In this document: positions 45,537-57,207 of the stretch, one piece after another | Layout: each line of letters begins with the position of its first letter | Position numbering within the stretch: position 1 is the stretch's first letter | Translations under genes and position numbers: made by a program | The notes under the pieces: model-generated | Seen by the model: the letters and a program-made list of their open reading frames with translations, nothing else | What the model was told of the DNA's origin: nothing | The model's database searches: none | DNA from: Paenibacillus sp. P25 | Lineage (GTDB): Bacteria; Bacillota; Bacilli; Paenibacillales; NBRC-103111 | DNA length: 64,000 nt | NCBI GenBank assembly: GCA_024704175.1 | Contig: CP085629.1 | Coordinates: 3,348,001 to 3,412,000, forward strand | Direction: 5' to 3'

Positions 45537-46831
45537 CACTTGATCACCTTCCAGGCCCGGTATAGATCCTTGGCGAGATTGAACTTCTCTTTGAACGGTC
45601 CGAGCTCGCGCCATATTTTGCGCTGCTTCTCCCGCTTGGAGGCGCCGTCCACGGTGAACATCTGGCTCGCGGCACGGTTCATCATCGGAATGTACTGGTC
45701 GAAGTATTGGGGGAATTTATCGAAATGGTGGGTGGCATCCTTGTATTTCAGCAAATCCTGGCCGACGAAGCTCTCCATGAGCCGCTTCCGGTAGTGATCC
45801 AGCACCGCCTCGGAATAATCGCCGGCCTCCTTCGCCATGACAATCGTCTCCGCAGACCAGGCGGCCCGACGTCATCGCCATATTGGAGCCCTCCCGGTGA
45901 ATCGCATTCACGAGCTGCGCGGCATCGCCGACGACGAGAACGCCCGGACCGACCACCTTGGGCATGGAATGGTAGCCGCCCTCCGGAATCAGATGGGCCA
46001 AATATTCCTGCGGCTCGCCGCCCTGCAGATAGGGACGGACCATGGGGTGATTTTTTACGTATTCGAGCAGTTCGTACGGTTTTATCTTATGCTTGATGAG
46101 CCCGGAAAGCAATGTGCCGACGCCTATGCTGACCGTATCTTTATTCGTGTACAGGAACCCGGTGCCGAGAATCCCTTTGGTCGCATCGCCGAACAGCTCG
46201 ATGGTGCAGCCTTGGTCTCCTTCCAGCTGGAAACGGTCCTCGATCACCTTGCGGTCGAGTTTAATAATCTCCATCGTTGCGAGCGCTACCTCATCCGGCC
46301 GGAACTCCTTGTGGAATCCGAGTGATTTGGCGAGCAGCGAATTGACGCCGTCGGCAAGCACCACCACGTCGGCATACAAATCCCCGTCCGGCCGGTCGGT
46401 CCGCACGCCGACGACGCGCCCGTCCTCCACGATGCATTCGAGCGCCACGGTCTCATTGATGAGCGGCGCGCCCTGATCGACGGCCTTTTGCGCGAACCAT
46501 TGATCGAACTTCGCCCGCAGCACGGTAAAATTGTTATACGGCTCCTGCGCCCACTCCAGCCCCTTGTACGAGAAGGTGACGGCCGATTCCTTATCCATCA
46601 GCATAAACCGCTGCTCCACAATATGACGCTCCAGCGGCGCTTCCTTATAGAAGCCGGGGATGACGTCCTCCATCATCTTCCGGTACAGGACGCCGCCCAT
46701 CACGTTCTTGGAGCCCGGGTATTCCCCCGCTCCAGCAGGAGCACGTTCACTCCCGCTTTGGCGAGCTCATAGGCGCAGGCGATCCCGGCCGGACCCGCTC
46801 CGACGACGATACAATCAAACTTTTCGGGCAT
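45536..46831 (-). CDS. fixC: Electron-transfer flavoprotein-quinone oxidoreductase FixC (two frameshifts)
   Basis: FAD enzyme that passes electrons from FixAB to quinone. The N-terminal dinucleotide motif [30 protein letters not shown] lies in one frame (ATG 46831, inside the end of fixB). A run of five G near 46725 that should be six restores [25 protein letters not shown]. Further blocks are [33 protein letters not shown] and [29 protein letters not shown] second change near 45865 restores [25 protein letters not shown]. About 431 residues, normal for FixC. Confidence 0.9.
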
Positions 46832-47848
46832 GCGCGTCTACTTCCTTTCCCATAGCCTTTTTGAACTGCTCGATCAGCGGCGGAACGATCTCGAACGCAT
46901 CCCCGACAATGCCGTAATGGCACGATCCGAAGATCGGGGCGGCCGGGTCTTTGTTGACGGCGATGATGAGCCCGGAATTCTGCATACCCACCAGGTGCTG
47001 GATGGCTCCGGAAATGCCGATGGCAAAATAAATCTTGGGCGTTACCGTCACTCCGGTCTGACCCACTTGATGGTGATGGCCGATCCAGCCCGCCTCCACC
47101 ACGTCCCGGCTGGCGCCTACGGCCGCTCCGAGTGTCTCCGCCAACTGGTGAATCAGCTGAAACCCGGCCGCGCTACCGAGCCCTTTGCCTCCGGCGACAA
47201 TGATGTCCGCTTCGTCGATGCGTACTTTTTTGGCCGTATCCCTAACGATCTCGAGCACCTTGGTACGGACGTCTTCTTCCTTCAGGGTGATCGATTCCTC
47301 GATCAAGGTGCCCCTTCGTCCCGGCTCGGGAGCGAGCGCTTTCATGACTTTCGGGCGGACGGTGGCCATCTGCGGCCGGTACTTCTTGCACAGAATGGTC
47401 GCCATGATATTGCCACCGAAGGCGGGCCTGCTGGCGAGCAGCAGTCCGGTATCCTCCTCCACGTCCAGAATCGTCGTATCCGCCGTAAGCCCTGTGGGCA
47501 GGTCGGTGGCGACGGCGCTGGCCAAATCCTTGCCCGTGGAGGTCGCTCCGAAAAGAACGATCTCCGGCTTGTATTTGCCGATGCACGAGAACAATGCTTT
47601 CATGTACGTCTCCGTGCGGTAATGCTTGTAAATCGGGGCATCGTATACATAGACGGTGTCTGCGCCGTATTCGAACACGGTACCGGCCAAGGGCTTCACT
47701 TCTTCGCCGATCAGCACGCCCGCGAGTTCCGTGCCCCTTTTATCCGCCAGCTTCCGGCCTGCGCCGAGCAGTTCAAGCGACACGGGAGCGATCCGGCCGT
47801 CTTTGACCTCCATGAACACCCAGATCCCCGGTAATCCTCGAAGCTCAT
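46815..47848 (-). CDS. fixB: Electron transfer flavoprotein alpha subunit FixB (one frameshift)
   Basis: ATG 47848 overlaps the fixA stop (ATGA) and encodes [19 protein letters not shown] once a run of four G near 47827 is read as five. The rest is intact. The C-terminal FAD domain carries [90 protein letters not shown], the complete ETF-alpha signature. About 344 residues. With FixA it forms the heterodimer that takes electrons from NADH and bifurcates them. Confidence 0.92.
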
Positions 47849-48674
47849 CTGGCTCCCTCCCCGGCTTGGAACAATTCTTTTCTTTCCAGCAGCACGCCCA
47901 GCAATTGACCGACCTGCTCCGCCGGGGTTCCGGCGAGAAGTTGTCCGCCTTGAGGCTTGGCCGGCGCCCATACCGAGGAAACGATGGTCGGGGAGCCCTT
48001 AAGACCGAGCTGACTCCGGTCTACATCGCCCAAATCGTTAACCGACCAGATGTGCGGCTGATAGCGTGCCGCCCGAATGACGTTCGGCGCGGGGAATACG
48101 GGACCTCGTTGATCTCCTTCTCGACGGAAAGCAGGCAGGGCAGCGTCGACTCAATGACCTCGTAGCCATCCTCGAGCTTCCGGTGAACGACGGCGACGCC
48201 CCGTTCCTTGTCGATCTCCACAACTTTGTTAACCGATGTCAGCGGCGGGATATCCAGCCGACGGGCGATACCGGGGCCGACCTGGCCCGTGTCGCCGTCG
48301 ATGGTCATTTTGCCGCAAATGATGAGGTCGACCGGCTGAATGGCGGCGATTTTCTCCAGAGCCTTCGTTAGGGCATAGCTGGTGGCAAGCGTATCGGCCC
48401 CGGCAAAGGCCCGGTCAGAAATCATATAGCCCTCGTCGGCTCCGATTTCGATGCATTTCTTGATCGCCTTGACGGCCGGCGGCGGGCCCATGGTGAGCAC
48501 GGAGACGATGCCCCCGTAGCGTTTCTTCAGCCGGACCGCTTCCTCGACCGCATGGGCGTCATAAGGGTTTAAAATCGCCGGCGCACTTGCGCGGTCCATC
48601 GTATTCGTCTTCGGGTTCATCTTGATGATCTTCGTATCCGGCACCTGCTTGATGCAGGCCACTATATGAAGCAT
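47845..48674 (-). CDS. fixA: Electron transfer flavoprotein beta subunit FixA (one frameshift)
   Basis: First gene of fixABCX. ATG 48674 lies 6 bases after GAGGTG. Motifs: HIVACIKQVPDTKIIKMNPKTNTMDR, ILNPYDAHAVEEAVRLKKRYGG, VLTMGPPPAVKAIKKCIEIGADEGYMISDRAFAGADTLATSYALTKAL and DGDTGQVGPGIARRLDIP, the adenine-nucleotide-binding ETF-beta domain. Near 48093 a run of four C should be five, after which APNVIRAARYQPHIWSVNDLGDVDRSQLGLKGSPTIV follows. About 276 residues. The operon supplies low-potential electrons by flavin-based bifurcation; the acceptor here is unknown and no nif genes are in view. Confidence 0.9.
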
Positions 48675-48773
48675 CCTCAGCACCTCTTCGCTTTTTACCT
48701 GTATCTAAGTATATAAAGCGAACCGGGAGAAAATGACTGCTTTCGCGGTATTGGTTCCTTCAGTTCCAAGAGT

Positions 48774-49235
<462 letters not shown>

Positions 49236-49303
49236 TCAAAATACAAGCAGGAAATAACTTACATATGCCGAATTTAAAAATAAAAATATTCCAGAGGACT
49301 GCG

Positions 49304-49651
49304 ATGAATCCAATTTCAAACAAAATCGGCGGTGTCTTTATTCCAGTAAGCAACATAGAACATGCACGTGATTGGTATTGTGACATTTTAGGCTTGCCGG
49401 CAGACGGTGAAATTTTGTTTGGCCATATCTTTGTTCTTCCGATGGAAGGACCGGATATTGTACTGGATAGCAAAATTTTCGCTCCGGATAACGTATATAA
49501 AATTCCGGCATTTCAGTTCCGGACGGAAGATATCCATCAAGCCTACGAATTTATGCGGGCAAAAAATGTGCAATTAACAACGGGAATCGAGAATGGACAT
49601 TGGTTCAATTTTAAGGACCCGGACGGCAACCTACTGATGGTTTGCAAGTAA
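49304..49651 (+). CDS. VOC family protein, copy 2
   Basis: 115 residues from ATG 49304, 5 bases after AGAGGA; an open frame exists from 49265 but lacks a ribosome site. Typical VOC blocks: KIGGVFIPVSNIEHARDWYCDILGLPADGEILFGHIFVLPM and FQFRTEDIHQAYEFMRAKNVQLTTGIENGHWFNFKDPDGNLLMVCK. It is noticeably more AT-rich than its neighbours, hinting at separate origin. Function unknown. A good terminator follows. Confidence 0.85.
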   Translation: MNPISNKIGGVFIPVSNIEHARDWYCDILGLPADGEILFGHIFVLPMEGPDIVLDSKIFAPDNVYKIPAFQFRTEDIHQAYEFMRAKNVQLTTGIENGHWFNFKDPDGNLLMVCK

Positions 49652-49671
49652 GGTTTACGCCAAAACAAAAT

Positions 49672-49708
49672 AACCGGAGCAGTGCTTTCCCGCTCCGGTT
49701 CTTTTATA
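49672..49708. terminator. Terminator between the VOC gene and the sialidase operon
   Basis: AACCGGAGC ... GCTCCGGTT is a 9-bp perfect stem followed by CTTTTAT on the plus strand. The A-rich left flank (CAAAACAAAAT) makes it usable for the convergent sialidase operon as well. Confidence 0.85.
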
Positions 49709-49715
49709 TGCCTAT

Positions 49716-52437
49716 TCACTTCCCCGGTCGTGCGGCACGGTTACTGCCTGCCGTGCCGGCCGTTGTATTGCCGGCCTGGTCGGTCGCGGTGTAAACAATC
49801 GTGTACACACGTCCCGATCCATCGCCGTTTCGTTCGGCCCGGAGCAGGAAGTCCGTATCGGAGGATCCGAATTCCGCCTCTTGTATCTGATCCGCCAAGG
49901 AGCCGCCACCCGGTTCATTGCTCGTAATGGAAGTCAGCACGACGCGGTCGATCCCCGAAGCATCGTCCGACGCCTCCAGCTTGATCTTGACCGGGACCCA
50001 TCCGTGGTTCGGGGGCCACAGCTCGGACGGATCCGGCATGACGCTCAGCCTCGGGGCTGTCTTGTCGATCTTCAGCGTCAGCCGTTTCGGCTCCTCCACA
50101 TTGCCGGCCCGGTCTGTGCTGCGGTATTCGAGCGCATTCATTCCTTCCGCGGAAACGCTGAACGTTCCCGTATAGGCCGTCCAGCTTCCGCCGTTCAGGC
50201 GGTACTCGGTTCCCTCCGCACCGGAGAAATCGTCGTAAACCGACAGCGTAACGGAAACGTCCGTGGTATACCAGCCGTTCTTACCGTTCGGGGCCGCCGG
50301 ACTTACCGAGGCCTGCGTCACCGGCTTCGTCGTATCGGCGCTGAAGTACAGCGCCCGGACCTCGGCGGCGTTCAGCGCATTTTTATAAACCCGAAGATCA
50401 TCCATCCAGCCCTGGAAATCCCGGTTGGCGGCCGTCCCTTTATCAAAGCCGATGAGCGGCGGCAAATTCCGGTTCGTCACGTTCATCTGCGCCGGATCGA
50501 ACTTGGTGGAGGTGCTTCCGAGCTCGCCGTTGACGTAGACCTTGATCACCTGGCCCTCCCGGACAGCAACAAGATGCGCCCATTGACCGGCCTTCACCAG
50601 ACCCGGCGGCGTAACCGAGCTGAATTCGAGCCCCGAAGGCAGTCCCGACATATTCATGCGGACGACCCCGTTTTTCTCCACGGCCAGCCACCATTGGGGC
50701 GACCCTTTGCCCGCCTGTCCATACCAGTATACGATGTGCCGCTGCTGCGTGAAAACCTCCGGTTTCACCCATACCGAGAACGAGAAATCGCCGGTTCCTG
50801 AGTGGAGATCCTCTTCGTTCGTGATTTCCGCGCTGCTTCGTTTTCCATTCAAATAGACCGCCTGTCCCCGCACGCCCGGCCTCAGCTCCGCGCCGTTATG
50901 CAGCAAACCCGTATGGCCTTTTCCCGTAAGATCCGTAATCCCGCCGCCGTCTGTATGATCAAAATCCCAGTGCAGCAGCAGCTCCGGTTCCTGGCGCGTC
51001 CGGTCGATATGGATGGTGTACTGCCGAACCCTTTGGGCGAGACGGGCCTCGACTCTGACCGTATCCAGGCCGTTCAAGCCGATCGTCTTGGGGCTTCCGG
51101 GCGCGGCCGGCTCCCCGTTAACCGTAATAGTCACCTGACTGTTCGAGGACACGGGCGTCACCGTCAGCTGCTCCGCGCCGGAGTAGACGCTAAGCCGGTA
51201 GTCGCCGACATCGCCCCGAAATACGGGAGACAAGGAGCCCTCGGAGAAAATGAGATCGTCCAGATCGGGTTCGGCGGTGAGCGACCATTTCATATTGAAC
51301 GAGGCAAACATGATCGTGTCGTACGTATTATAAACGCCGCCCTCGTACAATAGCGTTATTGTCCCGCCGGGCATCACGCTGAGGGACGAATACGCCGCAG
51401 GCCCGCGGAAAACCGTCTTCGACGCTGTCCAGGTGGCTCCATCGTCATAGCTGATCCGTACGGTCATGTTGGCCCGGCGGTTCACGTCGGCCGGATTGGC
51501 GAAGAGCAGCGTCCGGTCGCCTGAAGCGTTATCCGCAGGCAGGTACCGGGTAATGCTGGCTTCGCAGATCGGGTCGATCAGCTCGGGCGCGTAGCGGTAC
51601 GGCGTCCAAGTGATGCCCTGGTCCGGACTTGTTGATACCGCACGCCTTCTCAGCTCCTGGTTCGTCGAAGCGCGGTCGTTTCGCAGGAGCGAGCCGTCCG
51701 TCAGCTCAACGACGGTGGCCTCGTTCGTGCCCCCAGGCAATCTGCCGCTTTCATACCAGGTCTGGCCGTGGTCGTCGCTTTGAATGTTGCGGCCGATGGC
51801 CGGAATGATGAGCCGGCCTTTATGTGGTCCCCCCGCAATTGGATCCCGATAGCGGGCCCTGTCGCATCCCAGCGGGTATTCGGTCGCTGCACTTCATTAA
51901 ACCGGTTCACCGGCTCGCTCCAGGTTGCCCCTTCGTCTTCGCTGTAGGAGCTCCAAATCGTACGGACCCCCGGCTCGTGCCGTTATTGATCGTATCCAGC
52001 GTATCCTCGCCGTAATTGCGGGTCATGAACAGCCAGATCCGCCCCGTAGCTTCATCCTCTACCGCGGACGGGTTGCCGCATGTATCAGGCCCGGCATCGC
52101 ACACGATCTGCAGCGGTCGCCATGTGCGGCCGCCGTCGAAGCTGCGCTTCAGCACCAGATCGATGTTCCCCGTGTCGGAGGGACTGTTCTTCCGTCCTTC
52201 GGCGAAGGCCAGCAGCTTCCCCGAACGGGTCGCCAGAATCGTCGGAATGCGGAACGTGTTGTACCCTTCCTTCCCCGCCACGAACAGCTCCTGATTCGTA
52301 AACTGCGGTTCATCCGCCACAGCATTGGCACCTCCTTCCGCCCGGCCGCCCTGGGCCGCAAGAGGCATTTGACCGAGCACCAGCGTAAGCAGAAACATGA
52401 GCCGCAGCAGCTTCCCCGCCAATCGTTTGCCGCTCAT
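49716..52437 (-). CDS. Secreted multidomain GH33 exo-alpha-sialidase (two frameshifts)
   Basis: After repair about 907 residues. The N-terminal signal peptide (LLRLMFLLTLVLGQMPLAAQG) precedes a six-bladed sialidase domain. This has FRIPTILATRSGKLLAFAEGR (FRIP motif and first catalytic Arg) and several Asp boxes (SFDGGRTW, SEDEGATW, SDDHGQTW, SPDQGITW, SYDDGATW). A cadherin-like segment follows, then a LamG-type module (LLLHWDFDHTDGGGITDLTGKGHTG ... WMDDLRVYKNALNAAEVRALYF) and an OmpL47-like Ig domain (GWYTTDVSVTLSVYDDFSGAEGTEYRLNGGSW). Frames change near 51970 (five G should be six) and 51830 (six G should be seven). It would release terminal sialic acids outside the cell. Its ATG overlaps the stop of the upstream sialidase gene. 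Confidence 0.88.
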
Positions 52438-53495
52438 ACGTCCACAGCCTCCTTCCTTTCCGCGGATTGCCGGAAAGCGCTGAGAGGATAACGCGCCAGT
52501 GCGATCCGTTCATAGGGCCGCGTTTCTCCGCATTCGTAAAGACACAGCACCGTGCCGTCTTGCGTCACCGCCAGATCGGAGTAAGCCGCCGGTCCCGCGT
52601 ACACCGCCTGCTGCGAGGTCCACGTCCGGCCTCCGTCCGGGCTGAACTGTACCGTGAGCTTCTCCCTTGCGATGCTCGCCGGGTTGGAGAAGAGTAGGCC
52701 GCCCCGCCCGTCCTCGATTACGCTGCCCTGGCAAACCGGCTCGATCAGCGCATCGTCGAGCGAGATCTCCGACCAGGTCATGCCCCCATCCGTACTCCGG
52801 GCATAAGCGCGCCGGTTGTGCCCGTGATAGCTCCGCATATTGATATACACCGTGCCGTCCGGCGGCTCCGCAGCGGCACATTCGTTCGTCTGCTCTCCGA
52901 CGATGCCCCCGATCTGCCAGCTTAAGCCGTGATCGTCGCTGTAGATGACGTGGGCGATGTACGGCCCCGAACGGCCCTCCGCTCGGTCCAACACAGCGTG
53001 ATTGCACGGCACCAGCAGGCGCCCGCTTTGCAGCTGGATCGCATGGCACGGCCCGGCCGCATACCAGGTCCAATCCGGACGCTTCACATCGGCCGTGATG
53101 TCGGCCGGCTCGCTCCATGTCGCGCCGTCGTCGTCGCTTCTCATCACGAGCACATCCCTGGACGCTTTTCCCGCCAAAATGTCCTTTTCGTGCCCATCCT
53201 CCGCATTCCGGCAGAGCACGAGCCAGATCGTTCCCGTCTCCCGGTCCTGTACCGGGCACGGGTTGCCGATCGTGTTCGTCCCGTCGTCCGCGATCACCCG
53301 GAAGGGCTCCCACGTCGCCCCGTGATCGAAGCTGCGCCGCAGCACGACGTCAATGTCACCGGCGTCTCCCGCTCCATTCCTCCGCGCCTCGCAAAAAGCG
53401 AGTACCGTCCCGCGCATCGTCACCAGTATGGTTGGAATGCGAAACGTATGATATCCGTCCTGCCCTGACATAAATAATGATTGCCCCTGCTGCAT
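52434..53495 (-). CDS. Cytoplasmic GH33 sialidase/neuraminidase-like hydrolase
   Basis: Intact 353-residue enzyme without signal peptide. FRIPTILVTMRGTVLAFCEARRNGAGDAGDIDVVLRRSFDHGATW carries the FRIP motif, catalytic Arg and Asp acid/base; further Asp boxes are SDDDGATW, SDDHGLSW, STDGGMTW and SPDGGRTW. Conserved AGPCHAIQL and the Glu region NECAAAEPPDG fit the family. It is closely related to the catalytic domain of the secreted enzyme encoded next, with a 4-base gene overlap. Lacking export, it probably cleaves sialosides after import by the upstream ABC transporter. Confidence 0.9.
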   Translation of the reverse strand: MQQGQSLFMSGQDGYHTFRIPTILVTMRGTVLAFCEARRNGAGDAGDIDVVLRRSFDHGATWEPFRVIADDGTNTIGNPCPVQDRETGTIWLVLCRNAEDGHEKDILAGKASRDVLVMRSDDDGATWSEPADITADVKRPDWTWYAAGPCHAIQLQSGRLLVPCNHAVLDRAEGRSGPYIAHVIYSDDHGLSWQIGGIVGEQTNECAAAEPPDGTVYINMRSYHGHNRRAYARSTDGGMTWSEISLDDALIEPVCQGSVIEDGRGGLLFSNPASIAREKLTVQFSPDGGRTWTSQQAVYAGPAAYSDLAVTQDGTVLCLYECGETRPYERIALARYPLSAFRQSAERKEAVDV

Positions 53496-53528
53496 CCGAA
53501 TCTCTCCTTCGTTGGATGAATGACCCTT

Positions 53529-54414
53529 CTACCCCTTGATGGAGCCGACCATGACCCCTTTCACGAAATAACGCTGGATAAACGGGTATACGAACAAAAT
53601 GGGAAGCGTGCTGACAATAATCACCGCCGATTTGAGCGTCGCCGCAGGCGGCGGATCGTTGACGAATTCGAGCTGCGTTTCGTTCTGCGTAACGCCGCTG
53701 AGCAGAATGTTGCGCATGACGACCTGGATCGGCAGACTTGGCCGGGTCGTTAATATAAATGGACGCACCGAACCAATCGTTCCAATGATGCACGGCATAA
53801 AACAGCCCGATCGTCGCAATCGCCGGCATGGAGAGCGGAATGACGATTTTCCATAAAATGACGAGCGGGGATGCGCCGTCCATAATCGCCGACTCCTCCA
53901 GCTCCTCCGGCAGGCTCATGAAAAAATTGCGCAGAATGAACAAATTCCAGGCGCTGACGAGTCCGGGCAGCACAAGCACCCAAAGCGTATCCTTAATGCC
54001 CAGGTTGTCGATCAGCATGTACGTGGGAATGAGGCCCCCGTGAAAAATCATGGTCAGAAAAATAATCAGCACCAACGCGTTTCTCCCCGGCGGCTTTCGC
54101 CGCGACAGCCCGTATGCCAACGTGGACGTAAACACCAAATTGAGCAGCGTGCCTACCACCACTTTAAACAAAGTCACTTTATAGGCATTGTAAATCAGCG
54201 GGCCGCGGTTCAGCAGCAAGTCATACGCGGCGAAATCCAGCTTCTCGGGGATCAGTACGAAGGCTCCGCGGCGCATCGATTCCTCAGCGCTGATGAAGGA
54301 CGTGGACAGCACCGTCAGGAATGGGATCAGAAACGCGAGCGACAAACAAGCGAGAAACACGATATTCACGGCGTCGAACCATCGTTCTCCGGCCGTAGGC
54401 TTCAGCGGGTTCAC
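53529..54414 (-). CDS. Carbohydrate ABC transporter permease, LplC type (one frameshift)
   Basis: Permease with six membrane segments and the EAA loop PEELEESAIMDGASPLVILWKIVIPLSMPAIATIGLF. Near 53735 the frame changes (INDPAK-LPIQVVMRNILLSGVTQNE) and the protein ends YPFIQRYFVKGVMVGSIKG at 53529, the usual LplC ending. About 295 residues. It lies 16 bp after the LplB gene and 33 bp before the cytoplasmic sialidase. Confidence 0.87.
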
Positions 54415-54430
54415 TACCCTCCCTCCTTTT

Positions 54431-55402
54431 CTACCAGATTCCGGTTTGATTCATTTTCTTGGCGGCGAAGTTCGCTCCCAGGATGAGGATCATGGCGAGC
54501 ACGTTCTTGAACAGCCCGACCGCCGTCGCAAACGAATAATGGAGGGAGCTCAGCCCTTCCCTGTACACGTAAGTGTCGATAATGTCCGCCACGTCGTAGA
54601 CGGCAGGCGAATACAGCAGCAGCACCTTCTCGAACCCGGCGTTCAGGAGGCCGCCGATCGAGAAAATCAGCATGATGACGATCACATGCGTGATGCCCGG
54701 CGGCGTAATATGCCACATTTGCCGCAGACGGCCGGCCCCGTCCATTCGGGCGGCCTCGTACAGGCCGGGGTCGATCCCCGTCATCGCGGCCAGATACAGG
54801 ATGCTGCCCCAGCCGACGGACTGCCACACATGCGACACCACCAGGATGGTCCGGAAGTAAGAGGGGTCCCCGAGAAAATGGACCGGCTCCCCGCCGAAGA
54901 AGACGACGATCGCATTCGCCAGCCCCTTGTCGGTGGAAAGGATCATCATAACGAGGCCGGCCACGACGACCGTGGATATAAAATGCGGCAAATACGAAAT
55001 CGTCTGTACGATTTTCTTGAATACGGCATACCTCAGCTCGTTCAGCATCAGCGCCAGTATGATGGGGGCCGGAAACCCGAAGAGCAGATTATAGAAGCTG
55101 ATGACCAGCGTATTGCGCACGACGTTCCAGAAATAATACGAATTCCAGAAGCGGATAAAATGGCGGAACCCGACCCACTCGCCGGTCAACACGCCCTGCA
55201 CGCCCTCGAACGGGGAAATATCCTTGAAGGCGATAATGATGCCGAACATCGGGATGTAATCGAAAATTACAAAGTACAGCATGCCCGGCAGGATCAGGTA
55301 ATAATAAAAACGGTTCGCGGCGACGGCGGACCACCACCGTCTCTTCCTGCCCGAAATGGCCCGACCGGCTGTCCGGCTGCTCAGCGGGAGATCCGTATTC
55401 AC
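54431..55402 (-). CDS. Carbohydrate ABC transporter permease, LplB type
   Basis: Intact 323-residue permease: YYYLILPGMLYFVIFDYIPMFGIIIAFKDISPFEG, the EAA loop DPGLYEAARMDGAGRLRQMWHITPPGI, and VADIIDTYVYREGLSSLHYSFATAVGLFKNV. Together with the LplC permease and the binding protein upstream it forms an importer whose operon encodes two sialidases, so sialylated oligosaccharides are the probable cargo. No ATPase gene is present. Confidence 0.9.
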   Translation of the reverse strand: MNTDLPLSSRTAGRAISGRKRRWWSAVAANRFYYYLILPGMLYFVIFDYIPMFGIIIAFKDISPFEGVQGVLTGEWVGFRHFIRFWNSYYFWNVVRNTLVISFYNLLFGFPAPIILALMLNELRYAVFKKIVQTISYLPHFISTVVVAGLVMMILSTDKGLANAIVVFFGGEPVHFLGDPSYFRTILVVSHVWQSVGWGSILYLAAMTGIDPGLYEAARMDGAGRLRQMWHITPPGITHVIVIMLIFSIGGLLNAGFEKVLLLYSPAVYDVADIIDTYVYREGLSSLHYSFATAVGLFKNVLAMILILGANFAAKKMNQTGIW

Positions 55403-55490
55403 ACTCTGTTCGCCTCCTCTTGCAACTCTTGGCTTCGCCGGCCGAAAGCGTTCAAGCCGCTCTCAGCCGGCACACCCGCGGGTCCCGCTG

Positions 55491-57017
55491 TTATTTTTTA
55501 CGCTCGTTGTACTGCCTTGTATACTCGGCAATCCACTTATCGAGGCCCGCTTTATACAGCTGGTCGATGTATTTGTCGAATTCGCTTATCGGCCTCGCCC
55601 CGGTGACGAATTTGACGAGCTCCTCGCTCCGCGACCGGTCCAGGTCGCCGAGCGTCGGAATGTTCTCTTGCAGCGCTTTTTTATCGTACATGACGGTCGC
55701 GTCCACAGGCATTTTGGCCACGCTCAGGTTCAAGGCTTCCTTGTTCAAATAGTCGGCATGCATCTTTTTCACCGGGTCGTTAAACATGTACTTGTTCTCG
55801 GTGGCGATGCCGAGCGAAACCATATATTCGCCCGCGTAGGAAAGCTCCTTGCTCAGCGGCTCGATCTCGGACTTGCTTGCCGTTCACGTATTTCCAATTG
55901 TTGCCGAAGGCAGCCATCAGCGTATTCGTCGGCAAATCCTGATACTGGTAGTTGATGAATTTCATCACGGCGTCCGGATGCTTCGCTTTTTTCGTGATGA
56001 CCATAGCGCTCGTATTGGCGGCGGTCGCCGTCGTCAGCTTGCCCTTCGGACCTTGGATATTGCGGATGATCTCGTAATCGGCGTCCGGTGGAAGGCTCGG
56101 CTTGATTTGCGGGAAAAGCAGCGTGATGCGGGAATACCACATGGATGAGGTGCCTACCCGGTTCGTCTTGAGCAGCTCCATCGGATCGAATTTGGCGAAC
56201 GATTCTTTATAGATGTAGCCCTTCTGGTACCAGTCCGCCATCTTGGCGACAAAATCCTTAAATCCGGGGGCGAGCTCAACCGGCTTGAGCTTCTTGTCCG
56301 CGGGGTCCACCCAGTTGCTGTTCCCGTTCTCGACGAATCCGCCCAGGAACGCCATCTTGATGCCGTTCAAATCGGTCATCATCGGGATGGTGTCGGCTTT
56401 TCCGTTGCCGTCCGGGTCCTGCTCCTTGAACGCCTTCAGCACGGCCTCCAGCTCATCGATCGTTTGCGGCATTTTCAAATTCAGCTTCTTCATCCAGTCC
56501 GAGCGGACCCAGATCGGGTAATGGACGGCCGGCACGCCGCGCGGGATGCCCCAGATTTTCCCGTCCTTGTCTTTCATATAATCCCAGGCTTCCTGGGGCC
56601 ATGCTTTCTTGATGTCCTGTCCGTACTTATCGAGCAGATCGTTCAGCGGAATGATCGCCCCTTTGGAGGCGTAGTCGTCCCAGTTGCCCTGGAACAGGTC
56701 GATCTCGTCCTTCGAGCCGAGCAGCAGGTTCAGCTTCTCGCCTTCCGAGCCTTTCGGGGGGACGATAGCGATCGGCTCGATATGCAGCTTATCCATGTAC
56801 ATCTTCTTCATTTCCTCAAGCTTCTCGGGAACGCGCCTTCCGGCTTTTGATTCAAGGCGCCGGTGTTCTGGTAAATGTAGATCTTGGGCATTTCCGCGGA
56901 ATCGCCTGTCTTGGACGACCCTCCCGCCGCCTCTTTCGAAGCGCCCCCGGAGCAGGCCGCAAGCGCGGATGCCGCTAACGCCACCACAACGGAAGTGCTG
57001 ACAGCCTTTCTTTTCAT
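55491..57017 (-). CDS. Sugar-binding lipoprotein of the sialidase operon (two frameshifts)
   Basis: ATG 57017 follows GGGAGG. The signal peptide VVVALAASALAACSGG has a clear lipobox. The mature protein shows MPKIYIYQNTGALNQKPEG, RVPEKLEEMKKMYMDKLHIEPIAIVPPKGSEGEKLNLLLGSKDEIDLF, the DPDGNGKADTI calcium loop and the C-terminal RPISEFDKYIDQLYKAGLDKWIAEYTRQYNERKK. Frames change near 56828 and near 55870. About 508 residues. First gene of the operon, with a cre-like site ~80 bases upstream. Confidence 0.87.
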
Positions 57018-57093
57018 CGATGATCCTCCCTTTGATTTCGGTCCGCAAGGCGGCCGGAGCCGTCCTTGTTTCAGTGCCACGATACCACGGGAA

Positions 57094-57107
57094 TGTAAGC
57101 GTTTTAA
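57094..57107 (-). promoter_or_regulatory. cre-like CcpA site before the sialidase operon
   Basis: Read on the minus strand, TTAAAACGCTTACA differs from the cre consensus at one outer base. It is 77 bases upstream of the binding-protein start. Confidence 0.5.
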
Positions 57108-57207
57108 ATAATAAGATTTGCACTTCCGTACTCCGATTTTTACATGTCAAAAATGGAGTATGGGTAAAAGCCATCGGTTGCGTGCTAAACCGGCCGTTCG
57201 CGCGCGG

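Noticed and set aside
46830..47834. A 334-codon open frame on the plus strand
   Set aside because: Antisense to fixB, which has an unmistakable ETF-alpha signature.
45536..48674. fixABCX as evidence for nitrogen fixation
   Set aside because: No nif genes are in the window, and fixABCX operons also occur in non-diazotrophs with other roles.
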